From positions 1 through 49,023 of the forward strand of contig NZ_BCQV01000036.1 of the NCBI RefSeq assembly GCF_001552255.1: DNA of 49,023 nt, in the 5' to 3' direction. The notes below the pieces were generated by a model. The model had not been told where the DNA came from. It worked only from the letters and a program-made list of their open reading frames with translations, and made no database searches. A program made the position numbers and the translations under genes. Below are positions 8,440 to 17,371 of this stretch, one piece after another. This DNA comes from Alicyclobacillus shizuokensis NBRC 103103 (GTDB lineage: Bacteria > Bacillota > Bacilli > Alicyclobacillales > Alicyclobacillaceae). How positions within the stretch are numbered: position 1 is the first letter of the stretch; each line of letters opens with the position of its first letter.

Positions 8440-10809
8440 CTACCGTAATTTCATGCGGCGCAGCAGCAAACTGTTCGACACCACGCTGACAGAACTGAGC
8501 GCCATGGCCGCCCCGGCGATGATGGGGCTTAAGATTCCAAGGGCTGCCAGCGGAATGCCCAATAGGTTATAGAAGAACGCCCAGAACAGGTTTTGCCGTA
8601 TCTTCCGCATAGTGGCCCTAGACAGACGCAGGGCGTCGACAACGCCGTGGGTCCGGCCATGCATGAGCGCAATATGGGCCGCCTCCAACGCCACATCCGT
8701 GCCCGTGCCCATGGCCATTCCGATGTCCGCCGCGGCCAACGCGGGCGCGTCGTTGATGCCGTCCCCCACCATGGCGACCACGCGTCCTTGGTTTCTCAGT
8801 TCCTGTACCTTGGCCGCCTTGTCCTCGGGCAACACCCCGGCCATCACATGTGGAATTCCGGTTTCGTCGGCGACGGCCTGGGCGGTGCGCTCCTGGTCTC
8901 CCGTGATCAGCCATACGTCTATGCCGAGCGCTCTGAGCCCCTCGACCGTCGCGTGGGCGTCCTCTTTCAACGTGTCTGCGATGGCGATGACGCCGAGCAG
9001 CTGCTCATCCCGCGCGACCACCACCGTCGTGCGACCGGCGCGCTCGTGGCGGAAGAGTATCGCGTCCGGGAGCGGATCGGCAACAAGGTCCTGCAGCCAT
9101 GCACGATTTCCGACGCGCAGCGTGGTCCCCGCCACTCGCCCTTGGATGCCTTTGCCGGGAATCGCTTCGATGCCCTCCGCGTGTGGGACGTCCACACCTT
9201 CCCCATTGGCGCACGCCACAATCGCAGCGCCGAGCGGGTGCTCGCTCTGCACCTCCAACGCGGCCGCGGCAGCGAGGAGGTCTTTGCGTGACACACCCGT
9301 CGCTGTCCAGACCTCCGTGACCTTCGGTTTGCCCGCGGTGAGGGTTCCCGTTTTGTCAAACACGACCGTGTCCACCCGGTGGGCCAGTTCCAGGTGTTCA
9401 CCGCTTTTTATCAGAATTCCGGACTCAGCTCCCAATCCGGTGCCGACCATGATGGCGGTGGGGGTGGCCAGTCCCAGTGAGCAGGGGCAGGCGATGACCA
9501 GCACGGCGACGGCGGCTATGAGTCCATGGAACCAGTTTCCCGATACGCCCCAAGCGAGCAACGTGAGGATTGCCACACCAAGCACGACGGGCACAAAGAC
9601 ACCCGAAATTCGATCTACCAGTCGTTGCACCGGCGCCTTGGAACCCTGGGCCTGGTCGACAAGCCGGATGACTTGGGCGAGCGCCGTGTCCCGGCCGACC
9701 TTCGTGACTTCCATGAGAAAAGCGCCCGTTTGATTGACAGAAGCCCCGATGACGGGGTCCCCAGGCCCTCGAGCCACCGGCATCGCCTCACCGGTCAGGA
9801 GCGATTCATCTATCGACGTGTGGCCTTCTTTCACCACACCGTCGGCTGGAACCTTCTCCCCCGGGCGGACACGGACGAGATCGCCCACACGGAGCTCTTC
9901 CACCGGCACATCGGTTTCCACACCGTCGCGGAGCAGATGCGCCTCTTTCGCGCCCAGCTTGGCCAGCGATTCCAACGCCGCGCCCGACCGCGCCTTGGCC
10001 CGAGTCTCCAGCAGCTTGCCCATAAAAATCAAGGTCACGACCGTCGCGGAGCTGTCGAAGTACACGCCCGGCCTGCTCAAAATGGTCAAGGTCACGCTGT
10101 AAAAGTAGGCGACGCTGGTCCCAAGCGCCACGAGCACGTCCATGTTCGCGGCGCCACCCCGGAGCGCGTGGTAGGCTGCCTGATAAAACCGCCAGCCTAC
10201 GTAAAACTGTACAGGCGTGGCCAGAATCAGGCTCGCCCAGCCGGGGAGGAACGGCTGTCCTCCAAACAGCATCACGAACATCTGGACCAACAAAGGCAGG
10301 GTCAGCAACGCCGAAAACCCGAACGTGACCCAGTCGCGGCGGTAGGCCTCGTCTTTGCGCCGTTTTTCCTCGTCCCTATTAGCGGCGCTTGCCAGGGTGG
10401 CGCCATATCCAGCCTTTTCCACAGCGCGGATGAGGTCCGGGGTGTCAATCAGACCCGGCACATACGTCACCTTCGCCCGTTCCGACGCCAGGTTCACGGA
10501 GGCCGACTGCACGCCAGGCAGCCGTCCGACAACCTTTTCGATGCGAGCGGCGCAGGCCGCACAGGTCATGCCTGTGATGACTAGGTCTGCTTCTTGAAGG
10601 GGCACCGTGTAGCCCGTCTTTACGATTCTATCGACAACGTCTTTCCAGGTCGTCTCCCCGCCGAGCACTACGTGCGCCCTCTCCGACGCCAGATTGACGT
10701 GCACCGCCTGGACTCCGGGCAGTTTCCCCACGGTCTTTTCAATCCGTGCAGCACAGGCGGCGCAGGTCATGCCCTCGACAGGCAGGGTCATTTCTGTGAC
10801 TTGCGACAC
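8440..10809 (-). CDS. copA: Copper-exporting P1B-type ATPase CopA
   Basis: A 789-residue P-type ATPase that pumps Cu(I) out of the cell using ATP. Two N-terminal heavy-metal-binding domains each carry MTCAAC (cysteines 16/19 and 83/86). The core shows a TGEAMP actuator motif near 339, the transmembrane metal site CPC at 441-443, the phosphorylated aspartate in DKTGTLT (D485), an SEHPLG nucleotide-binding motif near 522, and a GDGINDAPA hinge near 682. The YN (747-748) and MALSS (769-773) motifs in the last helices are those of the Cu(I) subgroup. It lies 22 bases downstream of csoR in the same direction, so the two form one copper-responsive operon. Confidence 0.97.
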   Translation of the reverse strand: MSQVTEMTLPVEGMTCAACAARIEKTVGKLPGVQAVHVNLASERAHVVLGGETTWKDVVDRIVKTGYTVPLQEADLVITGMTCAACAARIEKVVGRLPGVQSASVNLASERAKVTYVPGLIDTPDLIRAVEKAGYGATLASAANRDEEKRRKDEAYRRDWVTFGFSALLTLPLLVQMFVMLFGGQPFLPGWASLILATPVQFYVGWRFYQAAYHALRGGAANMDVLVALGTSVAYFYSVTLTILSRPGVYFDSSATVVTLIFMGKLLETRAKARSGAALESLAKLGAKEAHLLRDGVETDVPVEELRVGDLVRVRPGEKVPADGVVKEGHTSIDESLLTGEAMPVARGPGDPVIGASVNQTGAFLMEVTKVGRDTALAQVIRLVDQAQGSKAPVQRLVDRISGVFVPVVLGVAILTLLAWGVSGNWFHGLIAAVAVLVIACPCSLGLATPTAIMVGTGLGAESGILIKSGEHLELAHRVDTVVFDKTGTLTAGKPKVTEVWTATGVSRKDLLAAAAALEVQSEHPLGAAIVACANGEGVDVPHAEGIEAIPGKGIQGRVAGTTLRVGNRAWLQDLVADPLPDAILFRHERAGRTTVVVARDEQLLGVIAIADTLKEDAHATVEGLRALGIDVWLITGDQERTAQAVADETGIPHVMAGVLPEDKAAKVQELRNQGRVVAMVGDGINDAPALAAADIGMAMGTGTDVALEAAHIALMHGRTHGVVDALRLSRATMRKIRQNLFWAFFYNLLGIPLAALGILSPIIAGAAMALSSVSVVSNSLLLRRMKLR

Positions 10810-10831
10810 AACTTCATCCCCCGATTCTTGC

Positions 10832-11128
10832 TTATCCGCGGGTGAATTGGCGAATCACGCTCATCAGTTCCTCAATCTTCTCGTCGCCGTGGTCTTGGTG
10901 AGCCAAGGCATCGGCCACACAACCGCGGGTATGGGATTCGAGAATGGCCAGGCCCACTTGGTGAACCGCACTCTTGATGGCGGCGATTTGCACAAGAATA
11001 TCGACACAATAGCGGTCTTCCTCAATCATCCGCTGGATTCCGCGGACTTGACCTTCCACGCGCCGCAGCCGGCTCAGCAGTTCATCCTTTTGATGGGCGT
11101 AGCTGTGTCGGGCATGCTCTGGACTCAT
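10832..11128 (-). CDS. csoR: Copper-sensing repressor CsoR
   Basis: A 98-residue all-helical repressor of the CsoR/RcnR family. The Cu(I)-binding triad is visible as C41 (YCVDILVQ), H66 and C70 (SHTRGC), the pattern of true copper sensors. Apo-CsoR represses its operon, and Cu(I) releases it. The start ATG 11128 is set by a GAGGAGG ribosome site; a frame open to 11170 would run through the promoter region. It is followed by copA, which it should control. Confidence 0.94.
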   Translation of the reverse strand: MSPEHARHSYAHQKDELLSRLRRVEGQVRGIQRMIEEDRYCVDILVQIAAIKSAVHQVGLAILESHTRGCVADALAHQDHGDEKIEELMSVIRQFTRG

Positions 11129-11168
11129 GGGGGACCTCCTCACCTTCGTCGCTTCCGATAAGAAAACC

Positions 11169-11185
11169 ATACCCCCCTACCGTAT
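11169..11185. promoter_or_regulatory. Candidate CsoR operator
   Basis: Upstream of csoR there is a C-rich imperfect palindrome with ATAC and GTAT ends around a run of six C (ATACCCCCCTACCGTAT). Known CsoR sites are pseudo-palindromes of C- and G-rich half sites bounded by TA-rich ends, and this is the only such element in the gap. The assignment is an inference from position and composition. Confidence 0.4.
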
Positions 11186-11309
11186 AAATGTCAATTCTCA
11201 TCCCAGAAATGCCGGCACATGTTGTATCATGGGTGTGTATTTGTAGGAAGATACCTTTCCCCGTACGGGATGGCGTCTTGAAGGCGATGAAAGGGGCCGC
11301 GGGAACCAC

Positions 11310-11864
11310 GTGCAGAACGAAAGGCGAACCATAGACCAGGACGGATGCAACAGGAACGGGTACAGGCCTATGGCGGTAAAGGTGCAGATTGGGCCTCCGA
11401 AGGGGGAAACGGAGTGGCGTTGGCTTCACACCCTGTGGCAACAGGAATGGGGTGGAGACACGATGGTCAGTCGCGGACACATCTATCAACTCGCCGATCT
11501 CGTCTCGCTGGTGGCCAAGGTGGATGGCGAGATGGCGGGGGCGGCAACGTATCGGATTGATGGCAGGGGTGGCTGCGAACTGATGAGTATCAACGCGACC
11601 CGACCCCACGCTGGGGTGGGCAGCCGCTTGCTTGAAGCGGTGGAACGTGCGGCGAGGGAAGCCGGATGCCGCCGGGTGTGGTTGATTACCAGCAACGACA
11701 ACCTAAACGCCCTGCGCTTCTATCAACGCCGTGGGTACCGCATGGCCGCCCTGTACCCGGGCGCCATCGATGAAGCCCGGCGCATCAAACCGTCCATCCC
11801 GCTTGTGGGCAACGACGGGATTGAAATTCATGATGAACTGGAGCTCGCCAAAGCGCTCGCTTAA
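11310..11864 (+). CDS. GNAT-family N-acetyltransferase
   Basis: A GNAT enzyme of 184 residues if begun at the GTG at 11310, or 164 from ATG 11370 (MAVKVQIGPP); neither has a strong ribosome site. The acetyl-CoA loop reads HAGVGSRLLEAVERAAREAG and is followed by VWLITSNDNLNALRFYQRRG and a YRMAALYPGA end, typical of the small-molecule acetyltransferase group. The tail (IEIHDELELAKAL) ends as in many Bacillota homologues. The substrate is unknown. It is divergent from csoR and precedes the LOG-family gene by 73 bases. Confidence 0.87.
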   Translation: MQNERRTIDQDGCNRNGYRPMAVKVQIGPPKGETEWRWLHTLWQQEWGGDTMVSRGHIYQLADLVSLVAKVDGEMAGAATYRIDGRGGCELMSINATRPHAGVGSRLLEAVERAAREAGCRRVWLITSNDNLNALRFYQRRGYRMAALYPGAIDEARRIKPSIPLVGNDGIEIHDELELAKALA

Positions 11865-11937
11865 TTCCTGGCGGATTCGAACCGGTTGGGGAGACTCTGG
11901 CCTCCGGGTAACCGGTTGAGCGGATGAGGAGGCACGC

Positions 11938-12531
11938 ATGAAGAGGGTTTGTGTATTTGCTGGTTCCAGCACAGGAATTGACCCGGCGTACACGGTGGCT
12001 GCGCGGCAGCTTGGGGAAACCATCGCGGCCAGCGGATTGGAGCTGGTCTACGGCGGATCGAAAGTAGGACTGATGGGCGAGGTGGCCAACACGGTGTTGC
12101 GACATGGCGGCACCGTGATTGGTGTCATGCCAACGGGCTTGTTTCGAACCGAAGTTGTGCACACGGGACTGTCGCGGTTCATCGAGGTCAAGGACATGCA
12201 TGAGCGCAAGGCCGCGATGGGCAACCTGTCCGACGCGTTTGTCGCCTTGCCTGGGGGATACGGCACCTTCGAGGAGTTGTTTGAGGTGGTCAGCTGGGCC
12301 CAGCTCGGCATCCATCGCAAACCTATCGGGTTGTTGAACGTTCAGGGCTATTATGTCCCCTTGCTGCAGATGGTCGACCACGCGGTGCGGGTGGGCTTTG
12401 TCCGCAGCGCCTCCAGGCAATTGCTCCTCGCAGCGGACAATGCGCCGGACTTGTTGGAAGCGTTGAAAGCCCATCCGCCCGCAGAAGTCGAACCCAGGTG
12501 GCAGCCTCCTGCTCAGGACTCCGCAAACTAG
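11938..12531 (+). CDS. LOG-family protein (nucleoside-5'-monophosphate phosphoribohydrolase)
   Basis: A 197-residue Rossmann-like protein with the diagnostic LOG motif PGGYGTFEE at residues 105-113 and the preceding MHERK at 87-91. Further landmarks are YGGSKVGLMG near 38-47 and the N-terminal VCVFAGSS strand. Characterised members cleave cytokinin riboside or other nucleoside 5'-monophosphates to free base and ribose 5-phosphate; in bacteria the physiological role is often unclear. The start is firm, with a GAGGAGG site 6 bases before the ATG. Confidence 0.93.
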   Translation: MKRVCVFAGSSTGIDPAYTVAARQLGETIAASGLELVYGGSKVGLMGEVANTVLRHGGTVIGVMPTGLFRTEVVHTGLSRFIEVKDMHERKAAMGNLSDAFVALPGGYGTFEELFEVVSWAQLGIHRKPIGLLNVQGYYVPLLQMVDHAVRVGFVRSASRQLLLAADNAPDLLEALKAHPPAEVEPRWQPPAQDSAN

Positions 12532-12597
12532 CTGCTCGCCGTACCGCCGACGAGTCTACCTTTCCGCAGGGCTTAAGACCGGCTTGAGACCGAACGA

Positions 12598-12626
12598 GGC
12601 CCCACGACCACAGCCCCTTAGGGGCC
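12598..12626. terminator. Candidate hairpin between convergent genes
   Basis: The 158-base gap between the LOG gene (plus) and the helix-turn-helix gene (minus) holds GGCCCC and GGGGCC arms and an internal 13-base palindrome (GCCCCTTAGGGGC, 12613-12625). It could stop transcription from either side, but there is no T-run, so the assignment is weak. Confidence 0.3.
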
Positions 12627-12689
12627 GGCAAGCCGCAAACGGGCCGCGTCTGGGATACCACGCGCAGCACCGCCAGGGAGCAGGCCCGT

Positions 12690-13139
12690 TCAGCGCCAGA
12701 TCAGTCGGCGCGCTGAACGTGGGTGCTTGAGTTCCTGGATGGTCTTCAGAATGGACGTCAGCTGTTCGTCTCGGCTCTTGCGATGAGCATCCTCCTGCAG
12801 CTCCAGGATGTTCAGGATGCGCTCGACTTTCTCCTGAAGTTCCTGTTGCGTCGCCGCCAGCGTGTCAATAGCCGCTTGACAGGCGGCGATACGCTGGAGC
12901 AACCGTCCTTCAACCACCGCCCCGGAACCCGAGCCGGACTGGGATGCATCGCTTGCATCCCGGGGTTTTCGTCCCGGGGTCTCATCCGTAAGGAAAGCTT
13001 GTACATCGCGGGGTTGAATGATATAGGTGGGACCGAACGGTTCATCGACCTGTGTCGCCTTCAGCTTGCCCCGTTGAATCCAGCGCCGGACTGTGCTGGG
13101 ATGGCAGCCCAGAGCCTGGGCGGCTTCGCGCACGGTCAT
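12690..13139 (-). CDS. Helix-turn-helix DNA-binding protein with coiled-coil tail
   Basis: A 149-residue protein. The first 55 residues form a MerR/excisionase-type helix-turn-helix (MTVREAAQALGCHPSTVRRW, then IQRGKLKA and a FGPTYIIQPRDVQAF wing). A short serine/glycine linker leads to a long amphipathic helix (residues about 85-135) likely to form a coiled coil for oligomerisation. The start ATG 13139 has a GAGGAGGGAT site. No effector domain is present and no target is evident; the nearest divergent gene is the aminopeptidase. It may be a small regulator or nucleoid-associated factor. Confidence 0.78.
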   Translation of the reverse strand: MTVREAAQALGCHPSTVRRWIQRGKLKATQVDEPFGPTYIIQPRDVQAFLTDETPGRKPRDASDASQSGSGSGAVVEGRLLQRIAACQAAIDTLAATQQELQEKVERILNILELQEDAHRKSRDEQLTSILKTIQELKHPRSARRLIWR

Positions 13140-13338
13140 GGGGCATCCCTCCTCATGAAAGCTTTGTTTCGAGTGTAGCCCATGCGGGCCGCGAGGTGTG
13201 TCGAAGCGGCCCGTCGACCGCTGGCAGTCAGTCCGGACCGCTTTTCGCGGCGGAACGGATTTCCTATACTGAGAATGGCAAGCACAAGATGGACTGTTTG
13301 AAACCGGAGACAGTTGAACGCGATAGGGGGCCTCGACC

Positions 13339-14580
13339 ATGCCGGCAGACACGCATTGGTTGACATCATACGCGGAGTTGGCGATAGAAATGGGGGTGAA
13401 TCTGCAGCCGGATCAGACCCTGGTCATCCTGGCTCCGGTCGCGGCCTGCGAATTCGTGCGGTGTGTGGTTGAAACCGCCTACGGGTATGGGGCCAAGGCC
13501 GTGCACGTGCTGTGGGATGACGACCGGGTGACACATGCGCGCTTGCAGCACGAGCGGCCGGAACAATTGCGGCAATATCCGGCCTGGAAGGCGCAGGCTT
13601 ATCGGGATCTGGTAGACACACGGGCCGCCTTTCTCACGGTCGTCGCACCGCATCCGAAGTTGATGGACGACGTGCCGGCCGAGCGCATGGCGCTGGCCAT
13701 GCGCGCCGCAGGTCAGGCCCTGGCTGCCTACCGGGAGGCCGTCCAGTCGGCGCAGGTAAGTTGGTCGATTGTGGCCGTGCCCAATGACGACTGGGCGCGA
13801 GAGGTGTACCCGCAGAGCCCACCGCCTGAGCGGCTGGAGCGGTTGTGGCAGGCGCTGGCGCGCGTCATCCGCCTGGATACGGCCGACCCCGTAGCGGCGT
13901 GGAAGCAGCACCTAGGGCAGTTAACGAGGCGAATCGAGGCGCTCAATGGGGCGCGTTTTCGGCAACTCCGCTATCTGGGCCCAGGGACCGATTTACGGAT
14001 TGGCTTGCCAAGCGAACACGTGTGGCTTGGCGGGGGCACCACGACCCAGGATGGGATCTTGTTTGTTCCGAATCTCCCGACGGAGGAATGCTTTACGGCC
14101 CCGGTGAAGACCGAAGTGGACGGCGTGGTGCGCAGTACCCGGCCCCTCTTGCACGGAGGGCAGTGGATAGAGGACTTTGAACTGCGGTTCGAGGAAGGCC
14201 GCATTGTGGAGTACAGGGCGCGCGTCGGGCAAGACGTGCTGGCGTCGATTCTCGACACCGACGAGGGGGCCCGTTTCTTGGGCGAGGTGGCCCTGGTTCC
14301 GCACAGTTCCCCGGTTTCGCGGGAGGGCGTCATGTTCTGCCATACCCTGTTGGACGAGAATGCTTCCTGTCATCTGGCCATCGGATCGGCGTATCCCATC
14401 AATCTCCGAGATGGAGCCAAGATGAGCCGTGAACAGAGGCGCTCCAAAGGCTTGAACGAGAGCCTGGTGCACGTGGATTTCATGGTGGGGTCCGCGCAGC
14501 TGAACATCGACGGGCTGGATGCGTCCGGGCGGTGGGTGCCCATCATGCGCCAGGGCGAGTGGGCGGCCGGATTGGTATGA
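13339..14580 (+). CDS. M29-family aminopeptidase (AmpS/aminopeptidase T type)
   Basis: A 413-residue metallopeptidase of the thermophilic aminopeptidase family M29, which removes N-terminal residues from peptides with two bound metal ions. The catalytic half carries the family ligand regions: an acidic PTEECFTAP segment, HTLLDENASCHLAIGSAYP, SKGLNESLVHVDFMVG and a C-terminal DGL segment. The N-terminal half (ELAIEMGVNLQPDQTLVI) is the usual domain for dimer packing. It is a cytoplasmic enzyme with no signal peptide. The start ATG 13339 is supported by the family's typical N-terminus. The nitronate monooxygenase gene follows in the same direction. Confidence 0.93.
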   Translation: MPADTHWLTSYAELAIEMGVNLQPDQTLVILAPVAACEFVRCVVETAYGYGAKAVHVLWDDDRVTHARLQHERPEQLRQYPAWKAQAYRDLVDTRAAFLTVVAPHPKLMDDVPAERMALAMRAAGQALAAYREAVQSAQVSWSIVAVPNDDWAREVYPQSPPPERLERLWQALARVIRLDTADPVAAWKQHLGQLTRRIEALNGARFRQLRYLGPGTDLRIGLPSEHVWLGGGTTTQDGILFVPNLPTEECFTAPVKTEVDGVVRSTRPLLHGGQWIEDFELRFEEGRIVEYRARVGQDVLASILDTDEGARFLGEVALVPHSSPVSREGVMFCHTLLDENASCHLAIGSAYPINLRDGAKMSREQRRSKGLNESLVHVDFMVGSAQLNIDGLDASGRWVPIMRQGEWAAGLV

Positions 14581-14656
14581 GCGGCTGCGGGCAGCCGCTG
14601 GATGGAGGATGGTGCGGGGTTCGTGGGGCGCGAAAAAAGCTGGGGAGGGATGTAGG

Positions 14657-15739
14657 GTGCTGGAAACCCCTGTAACGCGATTGCTTCACATCAAGTACCC
14701 GCTGATTCAGGCGGGCATGGCGGGCGGACCGACCACCCCGGAGTTGGTGGCGGCTGTGTCTAACGCTGGAGGACTGGGAACGATTGGCGGCGGCTACCTG
14801 CAACCCGAACAACTTCGCCTGCAAATTCGACAGGTGCGGGAGTTGACGGAGAAACCGTTTGCGGTCAATCTGTTTGTCCAGCCGCCTGTACAGGCACCGG
14901 CTCAGACGGTCGTCACGCAGATGAACGACTATTTGAATCAGTTGCGCCGCGAGTTGGGTCTGCCCGAACAGACAGAGGCCACTCCTATTGACGCGGACTT
15001 TGAGGAGCAGGTTGCCGTCGTCGTGGAAGAACGGGTGCCGGTGTTCAGCTTCACCTTCGGTATTCCCCATCCGGACGTCCTGCGTCGTATTCAGGAACAC
15101 AGTGTGTGTATTGGCACCGCCACCAGCGTGGGCGAAGCCGTGGCGCTGGAACAGGCGGGGGTGGACGTGCTCGTGGCTCAGGGCAGTGAGGCCGGCGGGC
15201 ATCGCGGCACCTTTCTGGGACCGGAGGAGCAGGCGCTCATCGGGACGATGGCCCTGATTCCACAGGTGGTGGACCGGGTGCAAATCCCGGTCATCGCCGC
15301 CGGCGGCATTGTGGATGGCCGCGGCTTGGTCGCCGCTTTGTCTCTCGGAGCCAGCGCGGTGCAGATGGGAACCGCTTTCTTGGCCAGTCCGGAGAGTGGC
15401 GCCCATCCGCTGTACAAACGGCGGCTCATGGAGGCTGAGGAAGACAACACCGAGCTGACGCGGGCCTATTCGGGACGCCTGGCGCGCGGAATACGGACGG
15501 AATACATGCGGAAAATGGCGCAGTACCCGGGTGAAATCCCTCCCTATCCGATACAGAACACACTCACGCGAGATATTCGCAAGGCTGCGGCCGAGAGGCA
15601 TGACCCAGAATACATGTCCCTCTGGGCCGGGCAGGCCCACCCGCTGGTCAACACGCATCCTGCCGCCGCGCTGGTCCAGGAGGTCATGGATGTGGCCGCG
15701 GCCACACTGCGCTCCCTGGTTCATGCTGCTCATCCATAG
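14657..15739 (+). CDS. Nitronate monooxygenase (FMN-dependent, 2-nitropropane dioxygenase family)
   Basis: A 360-residue TIM-barrel flavoprotein. It shows the start QAGMAGGPTTPELVAAVSNA, the catalytic-histidine segment VAQGSEAGGHRGTF and the FMN phosphate site AAGGIVDGRGLVAALSLGA. Members oxidise alkyl nitronates such as propionate 3-nitronate; related FabK enzymes are enoyl-ACP reductases, but FabK is shorter and this protein has the longer nitronate-monooxygenase insert. The GTG at 14657 is preferred because it follows GGGGAGGGA; the frame is open further upstream into the aminopeptidase. It is probably cotranscribed with the aminopeptidase. Confidence 0.88.
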   Translation: MLETPVTRLLHIKYPLIQAGMAGGPTTPELVAAVSNAGGLGTIGGGYLQPEQLRLQIRQVRELTEKPFAVNLFVQPPVQAPAQTVVTQMNDYLNQLRRELGLPEQTEATPIDADFEEQVAVVVEERVPVFSFTFGIPHPDVLRRIQEHSVCIGTATSVGEAVALEQAGVDVLVAQGSEAGGHRGTFLGPEEQALIGTMALIPQVVDRVQIPVIAAGGIVDGRGLVAALSLGASAVQMGTAFLASPESGAHPLYKRRLMEAEEDNTELTRAYSGRLARGIRTEYMRKMAQYPGEIPPYPIQNTLTRDIRKAAAERHDPEYMSLWAGQAHPLVNTHPAAALVQEVMDVAAATLRSLVHAAHP

Positions 15740-15829
15740 TCCCATCTTCTCTCTCGCCCGCGGTCCCGTAGGATTTATGGTAGTATATCTATTATTTCTA
15801 TTCTGATAATCTGGCGAGGAGGGGATTGT

Positions 15830-17278
15830 GTGGCGAATTCGGGTGGGAATGAACTGAGGCTCGTGTTTCGTCTGCGCATTGACAAGGGGGTGCGGTTCAG
15901 CGATGCATACACCGCCATCACGGAGGCGGGTGGGGATATAGTCGCCATGGATGTGCACCACGCCACCAAGGAGCACAGCGTACGGGATATCACAGTCAGC
16001 GTGCGCAGCGACGAAGACGGACAGCGCGTGGTTGCCGCCTTGCAGTCGCGTCCTGGGATTGAAATCCTGCACGCGTCCGACCGGACGTTCTTAGTGCACC
16101 TGGGCGGCAAGATTGGCACCCACTTAAAGGTGCCCGTGAAAAACCGTGACGACCTGTCGATGGTCTACACGCCCGGTGTGGCGAGGGTTTGTCAAGCCAT
16201 CCACCAGGACCCGAGCAAGGCGTTTCAACTGACTATCAAGCGCAACACCGTGGCCGTGGTTACGGACGGATCGGCCGTACTGGGCTTGGGCAACATCGGG
16301 CCGCAGGCCGCTTTGCCCGTGATGGAAGGCAAGGCGATGTTGTTCAAGCAGTTCGCGGATGTGGACGCCTTTCCCATCTGCCTGGATACCCAGGATACGG
16401 AGGAAATCATCCGCATGGTCAAGGGATTGGCGCCTGTGTTCGGCGGCATCAACCTGGAGGACATCTCGTCTCCGCGATGCTTTGAAATTGAAGAGCGGCT
16501 GCGCCAGGAATTGGACATTCCCGTGTTTCACGATGACCAACACGGCACGGCGGTGGTCATGCTGGCGGGGCTTCTGAACGCACTTAAGATTGTGGGAAAG
16601 CGCATGCAAGACCTGTACGTGGTGGTCAGCGGCGTCGGCGCGGCGGGCGTGGCTTGTACGAAAATCCTGCTGGCGTCAGGGGTGCGCGAGGTGGTTGGCT
16701 GCGACCGCGCCGGCATTATTGAATCCGGCAAGACGTACGACAACCCCATCAAACAGTGGTACGCCGAAAACACCAACCGGGCGGGGCGGTCGGGCTCCTT
16801 GGCCGACGCTATCCGCGGTGCCGACGTGTTCATTGGGGTGTCCGGGCCCGGGGTCTTGCGCGTCGAAGACCTCCAGGCGATGGCGGCCGATCCGATTGTT
16901 TTCGCCATGGCCAATCCCACCCCGGAGATTCTGCCGGAGCAGGCGGAGCCCTATGTGCGTGTGATGGCCACGGGGCGATCCGACTATCCGAATCAAATCA
17001 ACAACGTCCTGTGCTTTCCGGGCATGTTCCGCGGAGCCCTGGATGTGCGGGCGAGAGAAATCAACGAGGCGATGAAATTGGCCGCCGCCCAGGCGATTGC
17101 CGCCTGCGTGCCCGAGGACCAATTGAACGAGCAGTATATCATTCCCAGCGTTTTCAATCCGCACGTGGTGGAATCGGTGCGCAGATCTGTCGCCGAAGCC
17201 GCCGTCCAAACCGGGGTCGCCAGGCGAGACGTGCGCGATGGCGCACTGGATACAGCCGTGCTGACGGAGCACAATTGA
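15830..17278 (+). CDS. NAD-dependent malic enzyme with N-terminal ACT domain
   Basis: A 482-residue malate dehydrogenase (oxaloacetate-decarboxylating) that makes pyruvate, CO2 and NAD(P)H. An ACT regulatory domain fills about residues 8-85 (LVFRLRIDKGVRFSDAYTAI). The malic N domain has YTPGVARVC (catalytic tyrosine) and VFHDDQHGTA with the metal-binding aspartates; the NAD-binding domain has VVSGVGAAGVACTKIL. The ACT domain, found in some Bacillota homologues, suggests allosteric control by an amino acid or other small ligand. The GTG start has a GAGGAGGGG site. A hairpin just after the stop probably ends the transcript. Confidence 0.94.
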   Translation: MANSGGNELRLVFRLRIDKGVRFSDAYTAITEAGGDIVAMDVHHATKEHSVRDITVSVRSDEDGQRVVAALQSRPGIEILHASDRTFLVHLGGKIGTHLKVPVKNRDDLSMVYTPGVARVCQAIHQDPSKAFQLTIKRNTVAVVTDGSAVLGLGNIGPQAALPVMEGKAMLFKQFADVDAFPICLDTQDTEEIIRMVKGLAPVFGGINLEDISSPRCFEIEERLRQELDIPVFHDDQHGTAVVMLAGLLNALKIVGKRMQDLYVVVSGVGAAGVACTKILLASGVREVVGCDRAGIIESGKTYDNPIKQWYAENTNRAGRSGSLADAIRGADVFIGVSGPGVLRVEDLQAMAADPIVFAMANPTPEILPEQAEPYVRVMATGRSDYPNQINNVLCFPGMFRGALDVRAREINEAMKLAAAQAIAACVPEDQLNEQYIIPSVFNPHVVESVRRSVAEAAVQTGVARRDVRDGALDTAVLTEHN

Positions 17279-17313
17279 CTCAGCCCCGCAGATGGGCGGC
17301 AACCGGCTCGACG

Positions 17314-17352
17314 GCCAACCGGCCACCGTGTGCTTTCCACCGGCCGGTTGGC
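17314..17352. terminator. Bidirectional hairpin terminator candidate
   Basis: Perfect 11-base arms (17314-17324 and 17342-17352, GCCAACCGGCC and its complement) enclose a 17-base loop between the convergent malic enzyme and ammonium transporter genes. There is no T-run, but placement and strength suggest termination from both sides. Confidence 0.5.
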
Positions 17353-17371
17353 TGACCGCCAAGGCAAGCGG

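Noticed and set aside
9526-10584. Long open frame (352 codons) opposite copA
   Set aside because: High-GC shadow frame; copA on the other strand is unmistakable and no domain is seen in the shadow.
14543-16072. 509-codon frame on the minus strand across two plus-strand genes
   Set aside because: It spans the nitronate monooxygenase and the start of malic enzyme, has histidine/arginine-rich composition and matches nothing.
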